64,000 nucleotides of DNA from Linnemannia elongata (Eukaryota > Mortierellomycota > Mortierellomycetes > Mortierellales > Mortierellaceae): the NCBI GenBank assembly GCA_036320915.1, contig JAXBDG010000005.1, positions 868,001 to 932,000 on the forward strand. The letters run 5' to 3'. Both the position numbers and the translations under genes were made by a program. This document shows positions 1 to 14,792 of the stretch, piece after piece (the first letter of the stretch is position 1; each line of letters begins with the position of its first letter). Below the pieces are notes generated by a model, which made no database searches, was not told the DNA's origin, and saw nothing but the letters and a program-made list of their open reading frames with translations.

Positions 1-603
1 GCTCTCTGCTTCGTGTATTTCCTCTCTCCTTCCCTCATCCTATCGTTACTGTTTGCTTCACTCGCTCAGCTGTACATACAAGCCTCTCTTCGTTTTTACG
101 CACATACACATATACCATTTCTTTTCTGTCTCTGCCTAACAAATAAACCAAACCTATACTTTCTCCACATATCTGACTGTCTCTCATTTTCTCCTATACT
201 TGTTTACTTTGCTCATTCAACTGAACGAAGAATGTTTATTGTTGGATGTAGAACGTCGCACAAGGGAAAAAAAAGGAGAAAAAAGTGGACCATGCGATCA
301 CGATAGAACTGAAGAGCAATCAATGAAGACAAAAAAATAAAGGAGACCTACTAAAAGAGTCTATAAGGAGGCTGTGACAAAAAACTCCCACGCAAATGTA
401 TTGCACTTGGGAAAAAAGAATGCAAAAGTGGGCCAAAACAAAAGATGTTACTCATCGCACAGAGAGATGAGCAAGCAATTGAATGCAGCGTAGAATAAGA
501 GACGCGTTTTGTATTGAATGAATGACTCTAAGCCCATTGAACAAACAACTGTATTTCCTCCGAGCGTGCATTTGGTTCAATTGAGGAACTTCATGAAACA
601 AAA
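1..603. other. Intergenic, no gene seen
   Basis: About 600 bases downstream of the NELF-C/D gene stop. The left half is CT-rich and the right half A-rich. The short open frames here have no protein-like composition and no partner exons. It probably holds the 3' untranslated region of the minus-strand gene and the flank of a neighbour outside the window. Confidence 0.5.
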
Positions 604-3600
604 TTAGCGTCGATGCTCTTCCAGGCGTTTCTTGATCTCTTGGATGGTGCTCAGTCCACTGTCATTGGCAGTAGCAGCGGCGGCCGACGTCGACGTCTCA
701 TGAGTCAACGACGACGCGGATGTCGGAGAGCTCTGCATCTCCACATCGACAGGTTGTAATACGACCTCGTCTGTAGTGTGGTACAGAGAAAACAACGCAA
801 ATAAACAAAAAGTGGGTACGATAAGAGAGAAGAAGGGACCCAACCAAAAAGGAAACAACACATGCACGAACCCCCAAAGCACATTTGTACAAAAGGAAAA
901 AGGGAAGAGAGGGAAGAAAGGAACGAGGGAGATGAAAGAGACTTGGTTAGTATCCCTGGACTTCCGTAAGCGCCTTGACGCAAGATCGCGCAGATCAGCA
1001 CACAGGAAAATGAAGACGAATCAACAATGGGTCCAGACCAGACCCTCTCACAACAGCATGAACAAAAGCAGTAAACCCCAAGGGAGCGCAACGAACAATA
1101 AACAAACAAACAAACAAACAAACAAACAAACAAACAAACAAAGAGACAAGTGCTTGTCAAAACAAAGCCAAGACACGTATCCAAAAGGCACAATTGACCC
1201 CAAAAGCTTACCGATCCACGCTCTCACAATGGGTTCAGTGTCTGTTTTCTTGATCACCTCCACAATTTCCTGAATCATTTGGCCCATGCCCTCGATGAAC
1301 TTTTTCGAGTATGGTCCGCTCACCATCTCCAGCACTCGTTTCACAAAGTGCATCGAGAGCGATTGATCCATCTTGCGCGCTCTCACTCGGATATAATCTA
1401 GGACCGGCATTGCGAAGTTCAGCTGCATCAAGTAAATCATCCTCTCTAAGATGGACTTGCGATATGTCATCTACATATTGGGGTAAGCGCAATAAGAAAA
1501 ATGAATGAACCAAAGGAAGTTAGTAAATATGTGCCGATGTGGAGGAGAAAAAAGAAAGGAGGTCGTGGAGGTGGAGGTGAGGAGGAGCATGCATAGTTCT
1601 TTTTCTTTGTTCCTTTGTTGTTTTTTCCCGCGGTAAGTAAAGGATCAAGTCAATCAAGGAAATCCCTCATAGGCATCAATGAAAAAGGACTGGGTCTCTC
1701 AAGAAACATTACCATGATTTCAGGATTGAGTTCCAAGGGAGCCTCGAAAAAGTTGACCAGTGTGGCAAAGACTGCCGTTTGCTGCAGTGGATGCTTGTAG
1801 GCCATCTAGTGTTTTTCAGATGTGATTAAGCAACGTAAACAATGATCATTTTTCAAACGCGTGTCAGTGGCTAGCTTCGTCTACAACAGCACCAAGGAAA
1901 ACAAGAAAACAAAGAAAGCGAACCACAAAAACAAAACACATCGCCTTTGTCACTAAAGAGCCCAAAGGACTCTTTCGCGAAAAACCCTCCCAAAAACGGA
2001 ACTGATCCTCTTAGCAGGAAAACAAAACAAGCCACACGAGTAAAAACACCCAGACGAACAAGCACTCGACCTACCTCTTCAATCAGGAGCAATGGAACGG
2101 GTACTTCATGACTTCTAAAGTAGGTCTCGATGTAACTCGTCTCTGTAATCACAAACTGAATCCAGTACAACAAGGCCATTGAAGCGACCGGCGTCCTATG
2201 AAAAAAAGAAAGAAAAATGCAGGACGCCGTGAAGGGATCAAAAATTGTTGGTTAGAGCAACGCTAACCACACACACGAGGCGATAACGGAGAAACTCAAC
2301 GTTTAGCTCATCCGTCTTTGATTTTTCACGAAAACGTACTCAATGGCAACCAGGAGGTTGGCAAGGATAGGTGTCAAGTCCGTTCCAGCCGTCCTCTTTG
2401 ACAGGGTGTCCTCTAACGCAAGTATGGCGTCGTAGGTCGACTGAACTTCCGTTGCGTCCGGACCCATGTCGTCGTTCTCATGTACACTAGCAGCATAGGC
2501 AATTAGCCATAGGTATTTCTCCTTGTGATCTTGTTTGACCATGCCACCCTTGAAACTTGGCACAAAGATCGAAGAGAGCATGATCTCTATGGAAAGAATA
2601 TAGTTCAAAAACCACAAAAGCAAAAACGTTTAGTAAAATGTTATCACCGCAAGATTGAAATAAATGTATTCAAAAATTATCTTCCCAGAGGCTTACCAAA
2701 GAACTCGGGGTCACGCAAAAAGAACGATGACGGCGGATCATCGCTGCTATACGCTCTATGTAACTAGTAGTCAGCCATCAACAAAAAAAGGGAGAGAAGG
2801 GAGGCTGTCAGTCTTTGGATTTATGGCACGACCATGGTTTCCTTGCGCCTAACTCGAAGTCGATATATCGTCCTCATCCTACCAGCATGACGTCTCCAGG
2901 CGAGGGGCTACGCGACTGAAGGATAGCAGATATCGCACTAGCAACCGCTGGAGAGGCTCCTGACAACAACATCCTCAAAGTCGACACCAGTGGCGGCCTA
3001 CAAGAAAAATATGTGAAAGCATGAATTGGAAATCAGTAACGTATACTTCAACAATGTTGATACGATACAACGCTGGTATGTCAACGCGTCACCAGCGTCG
3101 GAAGCCTTACTTGTTGAACTTTTCCAAGACGCCTGATTCCAGTTCCTTTGATATCCGCTTCAATGGTAGTCCCCTCTCTGTCTTCATCAACCGGAACAGC
3201 AGGATTTGGGTGTAGAGGTAGGTGTGTTCATTTTGACAACAAATTTTCTACAATTGACATTGAGATTCATCATGTTAGTTCAGTCAATGTCATAAAAGGT
3301 TTGAAATCTTTGTTGCAAACTGCATTAAAGAGCAATGTCGTACAATGAGATCGGGCAGTTTGTCCAGCAAGCCAACGTCGTCTTCTTCTCTCAGCTTGTC
3401 CAGAGACTCAAGCAGCACTCCTGAAAACACACCGACGAACGTCGACGCTGTCGCAACACTTGCAATCTCTCCTTGATATCCAGCATCCGAAATTCTCTAT
3501 ATATCACAAAGAGATGGCAAGGTTAAGTAGTCAATTCAAACCTTACAGAGTCTCATACAGTCTCCGAGTCGCGAATGTGGTCGAGGCATAAAGGTGTTAC

Positions 3601-4371
3601 CTGGATGGCAAAGTTGAGGAACGCGCACTTTTGATGCTCCTCTGAAAGCTCATAGATAACTGATCTCCAGAAGGGGTGTCGAATCATCATGGAAAGCCAG
3701 TCGTCCTGACCCTGGAGTACACGGAAAAAGAGCAAAGCACACAGTTTCAGTGCAAGGAACTCAAGGCGTGTGGTAATGGTAAACAGCACTTGTCGAGCAC
3801 CTCAATCGTGAACAAGAACAGCAACGAACCTTTTGCGATGGCGTTACGCTCAAGAACACTCTCTGATCCTCCTTGAACTCCTTGTCGACACTCTCGGGAT
3901 CGAACCGTTCCATGAGCAGTTCCTTGAGAACCTCCTGCATGACGTCCACGGAGTCGATATCAAACTCGCGCGCCCAATCTGACATGAGATTACACATTTC
4001 TGGGACACCAACATAGCTGCTCGAGAGTGCGTTGACCAGCAACAGCGGCTGTCCTCCTTCCTTAATATATCCTGCAATGTTATCTGTGATCTTGCGCTCT
4101 AGGATTGAATCCGGTGTCTGAAAGGACTGAAGCATGGCGTCTATGGTAGTGCTCGACCCACTGCTGCTTTCTGCCGCGGTGTTGCGCTATTGTAATCGCG
4201 AATGGAATGACCAAGAGGGGTGGATTAGCGTTTGTCCTTTTTGTCTGTAATTGTAATGCTTAGCGGCGACGCCGTTGCTCATGACAAAGGGAAGACGCGC
4301 AATGCGCTTGTGAGTGTAAATCCTGTAGTCGCACAGCTGCAGCAGTGCAGCAGGGAAACACTCACAGACAT
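604..4371 (-). CDS. NELF-C/D (TH1) homologue, negative elongation factor subunit
   Basis: Spliced gene of about ten exons. NELF-C/D is a HEAT-like helical subunit of the negative elongation factor, which with DSIF holds RNA polymerase II at promoter-proximal pauses in animals. Similarity to the animal subunit runs through nearly every exon. An N-terminal block ends at FDPESVDKEF (near 3890). It is followed by RISDAGYQGEIASVATAS (3496 downward), QDHKEKYLWLIAYAASV (near 2520) and LLYWIQFVITE with its YFRSHEVPVPLLL continuation (near 2140). The last long conserved exon holds MPVLDYIRVRARKMD and a segment ending in GPYSKKF (near 1400-1310). The start at 4371 gives only ATG-TCT before a GTGAGT donor; the next exon resumes in frame at 4186. 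Further exons checked are 3831ish-4186, 3601-3711 and 3344-3496. The stop is TAA at 604-606, after a Ser/Ala-rich tail. It acts in the nucleus. The family assignment is strong; some mid-gene exon edges are approximate. Confidence 0.88.
1100..1142. repeat. (CAAA)n microsatellite in a NELF-C/D intron
   Basis: About eleven tandem CAAA units lie in the last intron of the NELF-C/D gene, between the exon ending near 1212 and the terminal exon starting near 770. Confidence 0.9.
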
Positions 4372-5364
4372 GGTTCCTTGCTTTGTTTTTGTGAAGAGTA
4401 GGGAGAGTGAAAGAGAGGGTGGCGGAAGGGATTGATGGTTCTGGCGTGGTTGCTTATTGCTGTTGTTGATGTTCCGATCCGAGATGCCCTTGCCGCCTTA
4501 TTTTCTGGGGTGATTTCCTACTGTTGCTGTTTGTTTGTTGATGTGTCCTGCAGGAGAGGTGTTTGGCGTTTGATCGTTTGTTTGCATGCACACAAACAAG
4601 GGCGTTCACCTTTTAAAAACCCCCGCCATTCAGCAATGACAATATATATATATCACGTTACTTTTCAAAACAGTCACTTTTCGCGTTGTTGCCGCCGTTG
4701 TGGAAACTACATTTTGTGGAAGAGTGGAAGGTGAGCACGGCAACTGAAGGTCTTGCAGGGAGCGCATGTTTGTGTACGCGTTCGTGTGTGAATACAAGCC
4801 AGCACAATGGGAGAAGCCGCTTGCAGGATGACAAAGAACCATTTTGTGGTAGCGACAATCAATCTACCCCCAAATGTATTCTTTGTTTCGCGTCTTTGAC
4901 AAGCACGGAGCCTTGCTCTCTCACACACATACTTCATTGTCATGTACGTGCACCATTTCTTTCAACCACGTATATAAAAAACTATCTTTCATTCTCAACT
5001 TCCGTTTCATTTCTGTCCACTCCTTTTGCATCCCTGACAGACGAAGCAGTATTTGTCTGTTCTCCTTTGGATTCCTGCTCCTTTTGTCTCTTTCCTACTC
5101 ACGATCGTTCAAAAATTGTATAAAGCATCGCGATGACTCTTGCGTCAAATGTTCTTTCTCCTCGACCACTTCTCCTACCTTCCCACTCCTTCTCATGCCC
5201 CTTCACGCCGTCATATTCACAGTCTTTCACTTTATCATACTCCCATTTCTGACCCTGCAGATCATACCTCCTGATCCTCTTTCTACCACCCAACAGAACC
5301 TTCCCATTTTCTCGTCCTCTCATCCCCTTCCTTTAATCGATCCACCAACCACGACTTTCCCAGC
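4372..5364. promoter_or_regulatory. Divergent promoter region, NELF-C/D and Ser-rich gene
   Basis: About 1 kb separates two divergent start codons. It contains an (AT)n stretch near 4641-4653. A long pyrimidine-rich segment from about 4970 to 5360 runs into the ATG at 5365. The same CT-rich leader precedes other plus-strand genes in this window, so it is probably the core promoter and 5' UTR. No coding exon was found. Confidence 0.5.
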
Positions 5365-7905
5365 ATGACGGGAGAAGACCCCAACAAACACCCTGACAAT
5401 CAAGTTCCAATCCATCCCACCAACCCCTCAGATCAGACGGTCATTAGCCACACGAGCAGAAATAGCCAGAACCAAGTCAACCACCAGACCTCAAATCTCT
5501 CATCATCATCCCCGAGCGAATCTTGTTCGAGCGATTCTTTACGTGGTCCCGAATTAACACCCACGCCCTCCCCTACCCATTCAGCTTGCCAATCCTCCTC
5601 CGACTTTGATTCTTCCTCACCTGAAGATCAAAGCGACAACGAGCGCCATGTCCGATTCCGGTCCTACGAATCCATTCAATACTTTGAAAAGGATGTCCCT
5701 ATAAATAATCCTCCTCTTTACCCGCACACCCACAGGCGCAAAAAGAGGTTCCGGAAAAAGCCCTTTCCTCCCGATACCGACATCTCATGTGGCCGCTCCA
5801 TCTTCGAAACCCTCGAGGACGACGCTATGCGCGAATTCCACAGCGGGAACCATGGCCGTGCAGAAGCCTACTTTTTCTGGGATGAGATGCTCCATGCGCA
5901 ACGGGTCATCACGCTCAAAAGGTCCAACACAGTCCCCGAGTATACCGGTCGGATCTCGTCATTGACTCACGGCAATATGATGGTTAGAAATCTCATGGAT
6001 GGCGGTGGTGGACGACACTCTAGTTTCATTAGGCGCTTTCAGCCCTCGCCGGAATTGTTTAACTTTGATTTTGAGAACTTTCGTATACATCATCATCGCC
6101 CTGAAATGTCTCGGTTTAATGTTGAAGATTGGTTGACACATGCAGCAGGCCTGGAGCCTCCGTGGGGGGATACCGAGCCATTAGCTTTGAATTTCCATTC
6201 AACAGGTTCTATGCATTCAGCCTTGTCGGACCCTGCTGCTGAATCGACTTCTTCAAACGACGTCGGTTTATCTTCTGCGAGCACCCCTGATTCAACATCA
6301 TCAAACGCGACCAGCCAAATCAACTCGACGTCGACCAGCTTCTCACAAGGCTACTCGACCTCGAATACGAACACCAGTTCTACATTCGCTTCGTCCTCAC
6401 CAATGAGCTCTAGACCGAAACACAAACGCCGATCAGCCCCAGCAACTTCAAACAGCACTTGCTATCCCCGTCAAACACAGTTTTATCAATTGAGCGCAGT
6501 CGCAACATATTCGAGTATTAACATCCATTTCACAGAGGATGGTTCTGCGCACTATCAGGAGGATAATGGTGCCGGCGTTGGTCAAGGTTCCGGGTCCTCT
6601 CGATGGAAGCCATTATTGTCCCCGCCGTCACAACCCACCTTCTCACCCTCATCATTACAGCCCAGCTCGACCATTTTATCACCTCACTCGCCAGCAAATC
6701 CCACGCTAACGCAAACAAACCACTCAAACACATCGCCCACCACAGTCCCTCAAGCAACACCCTCCGGATCCATATTTCGCTACCCCTCACACCAGCCCAT
6801 CATGAGCAGACAGCTGCAAACTGCCCCCAACTCCAATCCAACGGAGGCGTTCTCTTGCTCATCGCCTCAACGACAGCGAGAAATGGAACAGGAGCAACAA
6901 CAAGCGAGGCGACAACAAGGAGGACGACACACAAACGCACAAGTGATCTCACTATTCCCTGCACCTCCACAAGACCTCAGTCAAAACTCATCCTCACTAA
7001 CCGGATCGCCCTGTCGACATTCAGCTCCTGCATCCGCCGCCCTTTCCGGACCTCATCCATCCCGAAACAGCGCGCCTGTCCAGCCTTCTCGACCCGCGTT
7101 TGAAATCATATCGCGTCAGAGAATGTCACTCGCGACCCCACCACCAGAAACAAACGAGACAAAGTCAACCCTGATTCGCAGCAGTATCAGTTCAAGCAAC
7201 AGCGGTAGTGGTAGTAAGATCAGGAACGGTACTGCAGGTGGAGCCACTCTCGAAAACTCGACAACCCTCCTGTCCTCAGGACCACCTCAATCCAGCTGGC
7301 TGACAAATCCCAGTCTAGAAGACCTATCCCTACCAGCACTGAAATACCGCATACCAAGACCCGCCACTGTCAGCCCCATCCTGCAAGCAGTAATGTCCGC
7401 CGCTTCACAAGGACTCGCCAACAACAGCTCCCCGGGAAGAGTAGACAATGACGTCCCTGTCTTGAAGCTGGCCTCGCAGCCTTTCCCTGCAGTGCTCAGG
7501 AACGCGGCGTGGGAGGTCAATACCAGAGGATCAAGCTCATATCTCAGTCAGTCACATAAGACTCGCACTACAGCCGAGAATGAGGAAATACGACGCGGAA
7601 AGCAGACGGACAGGTCAATCAGGGATAATCAACTTCAGAACATCCAGAAACGGGTACTCCAAAACGACCAGATCCAAGAGATCCTGGATGATTATTATAT
7701 CGACGAGGAACAAGTCATTGATGAGGATGAATACTACGACGTAGACCGAGAAGCTAGAGGCGAAAGTAAGCTTGCAGAGGGAGATGATAATACCCAAGTC
7801 CTGAATAATGACGGCAAGAGCAAGAAGAACAAGAAGAAAACTCTTTTGCAGCGCGTGAAGAGTGCGTTTACGAAAAGGTCCAAGAAGAGTCCTGAGGCTG
7901 GCTAA
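5365..7905 (+). CDS. Ser/Pro-rich protein, function unknown; possible PP1-docking motif
   Basis: Single-exon frame of 846 residues in an otherwise intron-rich neighbourhood. I do not recognise the family. The first 90 residues are Ser/Thr/Pro-rich. A more ordered block follows at about 92-240. It begins with RHVRF (residues 94-98), which fits the RVxF consensus for docking to protein phosphatase 1, then SYESIQYFEKDVP, and later FETLEDDAMREFHSG and FFWDEMLHAQRVITLKR. Residues 300-700 are low-complexity Ser/Thr/Asn/Gln. The C-terminus changes to an acidic Asp/Tyr-rich patch near 770-795 and then a Lys-rich tail holding LLQRVKSAFTKRSKK. That tail could bind membrane or serve in nuclear import. 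A phosphatase-targeting or signalling scaffold role is inference from the short motif only. The ATG follows a CT-rich leader and is the first in frame. Confidence 0.8.
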   Translation: MTGEDPNKHPDNQVPIHPTNPSDQTVISHTSRNSQNQVNHQTSNLSSSSPSESCSSDSLRGPELTPTPSPTHSACQSSSDFDSSSPEDQSDNERHVRFRSYESIQYFEKDVPINNPPLYPHTHRRKKRFRKKPFPPDTDISCGRSIFETLEDDAMREFHSGNHGRAEAYFFWDEMLHAQRVITLKRSNTVPEYTGRISSLTHGNMMVRNLMDGGGGRHSSFIRRFQPSPELFNFDFENFRIHHHRPEMSRFNVEDWLTHAAGLEPPWGDTEPLALNFHSTGSMHSALSDPAAESTSSNDVGLSSASTPDSTSSNATSQINSTSTSFSQGYSTSNTNTSSTFASSSPMSSRPKHKRRSAPATSNSTCYPRQTQFYQLSAVATYSSINIHFTEDGSAHYQEDNGAGVGQGSGSSRWKPLLSPPSQPTFSPSSLQPSSTILSPHSPANPTLTQTNHSNTSPTTVPQATPSGSIFRYPSHQPIMSRQLQTAPNSNPTEAFSCSSPQRQREMEQEQQQARRQQGGRHTNAQVISLFPAPPQDLSQNSSSLTGSPCRHSAPASAALSGPHPSRNSAPVQPSRPAFEIISRQRMSLATPPPETNETKSTLIRSSISSSNSGSGSKIRNGTAGGATLENSTTLLSSGPPQSSWLTNPSLEDLSLPALKYRIPRPATVSPILQAVMSAASQGLANNSSPGRVDNDVPVLKLASQPFPAVLRNAAWEVNTRGSSSYLSQSHKTRTTAENEEIRRGKQTDRSIRDNQLQNIQKRVLQNDQIQEILDDYYIDEEQVIDEDEYYDVDREARGESKLAEGDDNTQVLNNDGKSKKNKKKTLLQRVKSAFTKRSKKSPEAG

Positions 7906-8034
7906 AGCCAAAATGCTAGCTGTGTACTTTATCGTTTTTCGTCTTTCACTTCTTTTGTACATCAGTTTTTTTGTATGCCAATAGACATATACATATCTTA
8001 AACACCATATCTTTGAAAAAAAAACACGCGATAG

Positions 8035-8040
8035 TTTATT
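8035..8040 (-). terminator. AATAAA polyadenylation signal for MCM6
   Basis: TTTATT on the plus strand reads AATAAA on the minus strand, about 58 bases past the MCM6 stop codon. The position is typical for a cleavage/polyadenylation signal. Confidence 0.5.
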
Positions 8041-8097
8041 ATGTTAGGGGCGAAGTGAGTAGGTGGTGTGAAAAGGTGTATCGATGCGAGCTCTAAT

Positions 8098-11796
<3,699 letters not shown>

Positions 11797-13967
11797 CGTG
11801 TCGTCTGTCTGTCTGGTGAGGGGAAGGGTATGAGAGTAGAGGCGTTCCTGTTATTCTCAAGTAGTCGAAGAGTATCAGTTGGCGAGTTCAGCTGATGCAC
11901 AAACTCAGGGAGAAGGGAGATGGATGTGCAAGAAGGATGAAGTGCAGACAGGACGAGTAAAAAGAACGGCGATGGCTACTTTTTAATACACTGCAGCCCA
12001 GGGGTAGTGTTTGTTCGAGACCGTCCCAACGACTGAACGCGTTTTGTTTTGTTTATCTCCAGATACCCTAAATTAAAAATCCAAAGCCACAGAGCAGTCC
12101 CACTCACTCACACGCGTGCCGCGCGAGTTGTCGCGACAAGGTTCGTCGCGACTGGCGCCAAAAAAAAAAAAAAGCAGCCCACAAATAAAACTGCAGATTA
12201 CGTCGACCGAGTCATCAGAATGTTTCACAGCAACCAGGAACCATTCAATGATACTATTCCCAACAACCCTGCCCACAAATAGACGAGTCATTTTTTTCCC
12301 TCTCTTGTGCCTCTCCGACACCAACCCCAAAATTGGAATTTGGTAAGTACAACCGAGAACCGCTATGGTTTAGTTATCTCAAAAGTTAGAACAAAAGGGT
12401 TGACTTGGATACTAAGGATTCACAAAAAGAAGAGCAGAAAGAGCATGATGCTACTCTCATTACCAACACTGTTGAGTGTACCTAGACACGGACTTAAAAT
12501 AGATCATTGAGAACGTAGAGAAATTCACGGAGGAGAGGGCTCTACGTAGTTGTGCGGTTGGACGCTTCTGAAGATGAGTGAGCTGATAATAACGGATGAA
12601 GTGAGGCTGACGAGAGGAGTCCAGAGCAAACTTGATTCTATCAGACACGAGAACCGTTGCTTTCCCTGACGGTTAGACTGGTAGGATTATATCTCTAACG
12701 AACGGGGAATCAGCCGAGCGAGCAACCGGTGATGGTCTGGACTCACAAGACCGGCTCCAGGTATAGTTTTGCCTTATGAGTGCTTTTTCCTAGCACTCTT
12801 TCGCAGTGAGAACCTCTATGCTCACGACTCTCGTGATTCCATGTGGAGGCCACGTTTGATTTCAGAAAGTGAGGCAAGACAAAACTAAGCAGATCAGGCT
12901 GAATGGCTGCAGACTGCTTAAGCTGACAGGCTAATGTCGAATAAATCATGAGTTCCTTTGTGTCATTCGTCAAGTGCAGAAGCCCGGTCATGCACATAGC
13001 GGAATTTGCACGGCATGGCATAGCGTTTCTTCCTTTGACTGTTCCGTGAGTTGCAATATGTCTCGAAACATTCATTTCGGCTGTGCAGCCCCGAAATCTG
13101 ATCTATTTGCTGTTAGCCGTTGTTTGCATTGAACAAGCCATATTCTCTGCTTTATTTTTTCTCCAAAGCACTCAAACATACAAAACAAAAATGAGTCAGA
13201 AAAACCATGACCTGCCATTGTGTAAGTCTGGGTCCTAGTGTCAACGAGGTAGCAAGAAACCTATGGAGGAGGGATTACCGCCTAGGTGTTTTTTTTACCC
13301 TTTCAGCAGTGTAGAGAAGAGACAGGAGGGAGAGGGAGCAGGGGAGGAGGTCATCAATGCTCCTTTTGTCAAGTGCGTAATAATAACCATTCCAGAGCTG
13401 TTGCTGAGCAACCACATCGGTATCCTTTCTCCTTTTGATTTTGGCCTCACTTTGCTCATCATCATATTTGATCTTTTCTCTCTTCCAGACCTTTCTGCCA
13501 ATGCCTCTCCCTTGACATTCCCACCTGGCTCCTTTTTTTGGTGTCTTCCTTCCCCTCGTTTATTTTCAGCAGCCGAGTCTTGCGTGCGATCCTCCAAACC
13601 ACCCCACCTTGGCTCAACTCTCAGCCTCATTCATTTTTCAAAATTGCTCATTCTCTCTCTTTCATTTTTGTTTCTACTCATTTTCTCTCCTAAAACCAGA
13701 TTCGCAACTCTCATAAAAACCCGCCCTTCTGCGCCCAAAAAGCGATACAAAAAACTTTCACTCACGCCACTCGCACTTCTCCATAACACTCAGCCTCGCC
13801 TGCCTCTTTCTTCTCTCTCCCTCTTCCCTCTTCAGCATTTATCCACCAGAGCAACACAGCACCATTTTCACACCCCCATTCCTCTTCTCATACAACTGTC
13901 TTTTCTTTCTCCCACCCTCGCCTTCATCATTCCTCTACAACCCAGCAACAAACAAACTCTCGCAAAA
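11797..13967. other. Gene-free stretch, MCM6 promoter and leader of the next gene
   Basis: About 2.2 kb without a convincing gene. The left part (11797-12350) is the MCM6 promoter and holds cell-cycle boxes described separately. From 12350 to 13250 I see neither codon-like structure nor repeats. From about 13260 the plus strand becomes CT-rich. It stays open in the frame of the gene at 13968, but this reads as untranslated leader rather than protein. Confidence 0.5.
12037..12162 (-). promoter_or_regulatory. MCB and E2F-type boxes upstream of MCM6
   Basis: Two perfect MluI cell-cycle boxes ACGCGT lie at 12037-12042 and 12112-12117. A TTTGGCGCC E2F/MBF-type site is read on the minus strand at 12154-12162, next to a poly(A) run. 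They lie about 240, 320 and 360 bases upstream of the MCM6 start codon. Such elements drive G1/S transcription of MCM genes in fungi and animals, so MBF/E2F-like control of MCM6 is a reasonable inference. Confidence 0.6.
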
Positions 13968-14705
13968 ATGTCCTCTCTCTCCGCTCTCCGCCGCCCAAGA
14001 CCTCTCTCCCTCACAGCACCTCGAAGAATAGTGGCTGCAAATCTTTCCACCCCGCGAGGATCAGAACACGGTGTACTGTCGTCAGCTGGTCAACGTGGTC
14101 ATGTCCGGTGGGCGTCTCTAGCCCACTTTGATATTGGATGCTCAACTCCACCGCCTCCACCACCCATGACACTGGAACAGGTCGACAAGGTGAAGCAGAC
14201 GCAACAACAACACCGTCAGCGCCAGCAACAGATGCAATTGGAGTCGGAACAAAGACTGCGTCAACAACAGGAGCTGCAACAGACACTGGCCAAGGATCGA
14301 GCCATGCTGATAAAGCAACAGCGTCAGCGACAGCGTCCAGGATCTTGGTCGGGAACCGTTGCCTCACTCAAGGCGTTTTCCGAGGTTGAGGAAAGACCAA
14401 TACGTCATGTACATCTACCACCGGTCCGGGAGCATGGGCGCAGTCTTTCCATATCGTATGCGCAATCCCTGTCACGGCAAACACCAACAACATCCTCATC
14501 ACCTTTGCTGAACAAGTGCATGACTGGAAGTCGACCCAAATCAATGTTCGCTCTCAAAGGAGACGACCAAAAGATGCGCCTCTCGACCGCCGTAGCCTCC
14601 TCCACCTCAACCCCTCAGTCCCACTCCGATGCGACCCTTGAGAGTTCCACAGACAGCCACTGGGACAGCAGACACCAAGGACTCGAGACGCACCAGGAAG
14701 AATGA
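13968..14705 (+). CDS. Small Gln-rich protein, function unknown
   Basis: A 245-residue single-exon product starting at the ATG in the AAAATG context at 13968. The same frame is open for about 235 codons upstream, but that part has the CT-rich, Leu/Ser/Pro composition of a fungal leader, so I place the start here. The N-terminus, MSSLSALRRPRPLSLTAPRR, is rich in Arg/Ser/Leu without acidic residues, as in mitochondrial presequences. A six-proline run is followed by a Gln/Arg-rich segment (about residues 70-125) likely to form a coiled coil. The C-terminal half is Ser/Thr-rich and His/Gln/Glu-rich at the end. No known domain is visible. Mitochondrial targeting is inference only. The gene is convergent with the palmitoyltransferase gene, with 87 bases between the stops. 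Confidence 0.6.
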   Translation: MSSLSALRRPRPLSLTAPRRIVAANLSTPRGSEHGVLSSAGQRGHVRWASLAHFDIGCSTPPPPPPMTLEQVDKVKQTQQQHRQRQQQMQLESEQRLRQQQELQQTLAKDRAMLIKQQRQRQRPGSWSGTVASLKAFSEVEERPIRHVHLPPVREHGRSLSISYAQSLSRQTPTTSSSPLLNKCMTGSRPKSMFALKGDDQKMRLSTAVASSTSTPQSHSDATLESSTDSHWDSRHQGLETHQEE

Positions 14706-14760
14706 ATCTCTTTCCATCCTCCACTATACAAGAGAAGATAAAAGTTTTTTGCTTTACTTG

Positions 14761-14766
14761 AATAAA
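14761..14766 (+). terminator. AATAAA polyadenylation signal of the 13968 gene
   Basis: AATAAA lies 56 bases after the TGA at 14703-14705, in the narrow gap before the convergent palmitoyltransferase gene. Confidence 0.5.
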
Positions 14767-14792
14767 ATTCCCTTTGCGGTTTGTATCTAAAA

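Noticed and set aside
13263..13967. Upstream extension of the 13968 gene in the same open frame
   Set aside because: The added 235 residues are Leu/Ser/Pro/Phe-rich translations of CT-rich leader DNA, like the leaders of other genes here, and the ATG at 13968 has a better context.
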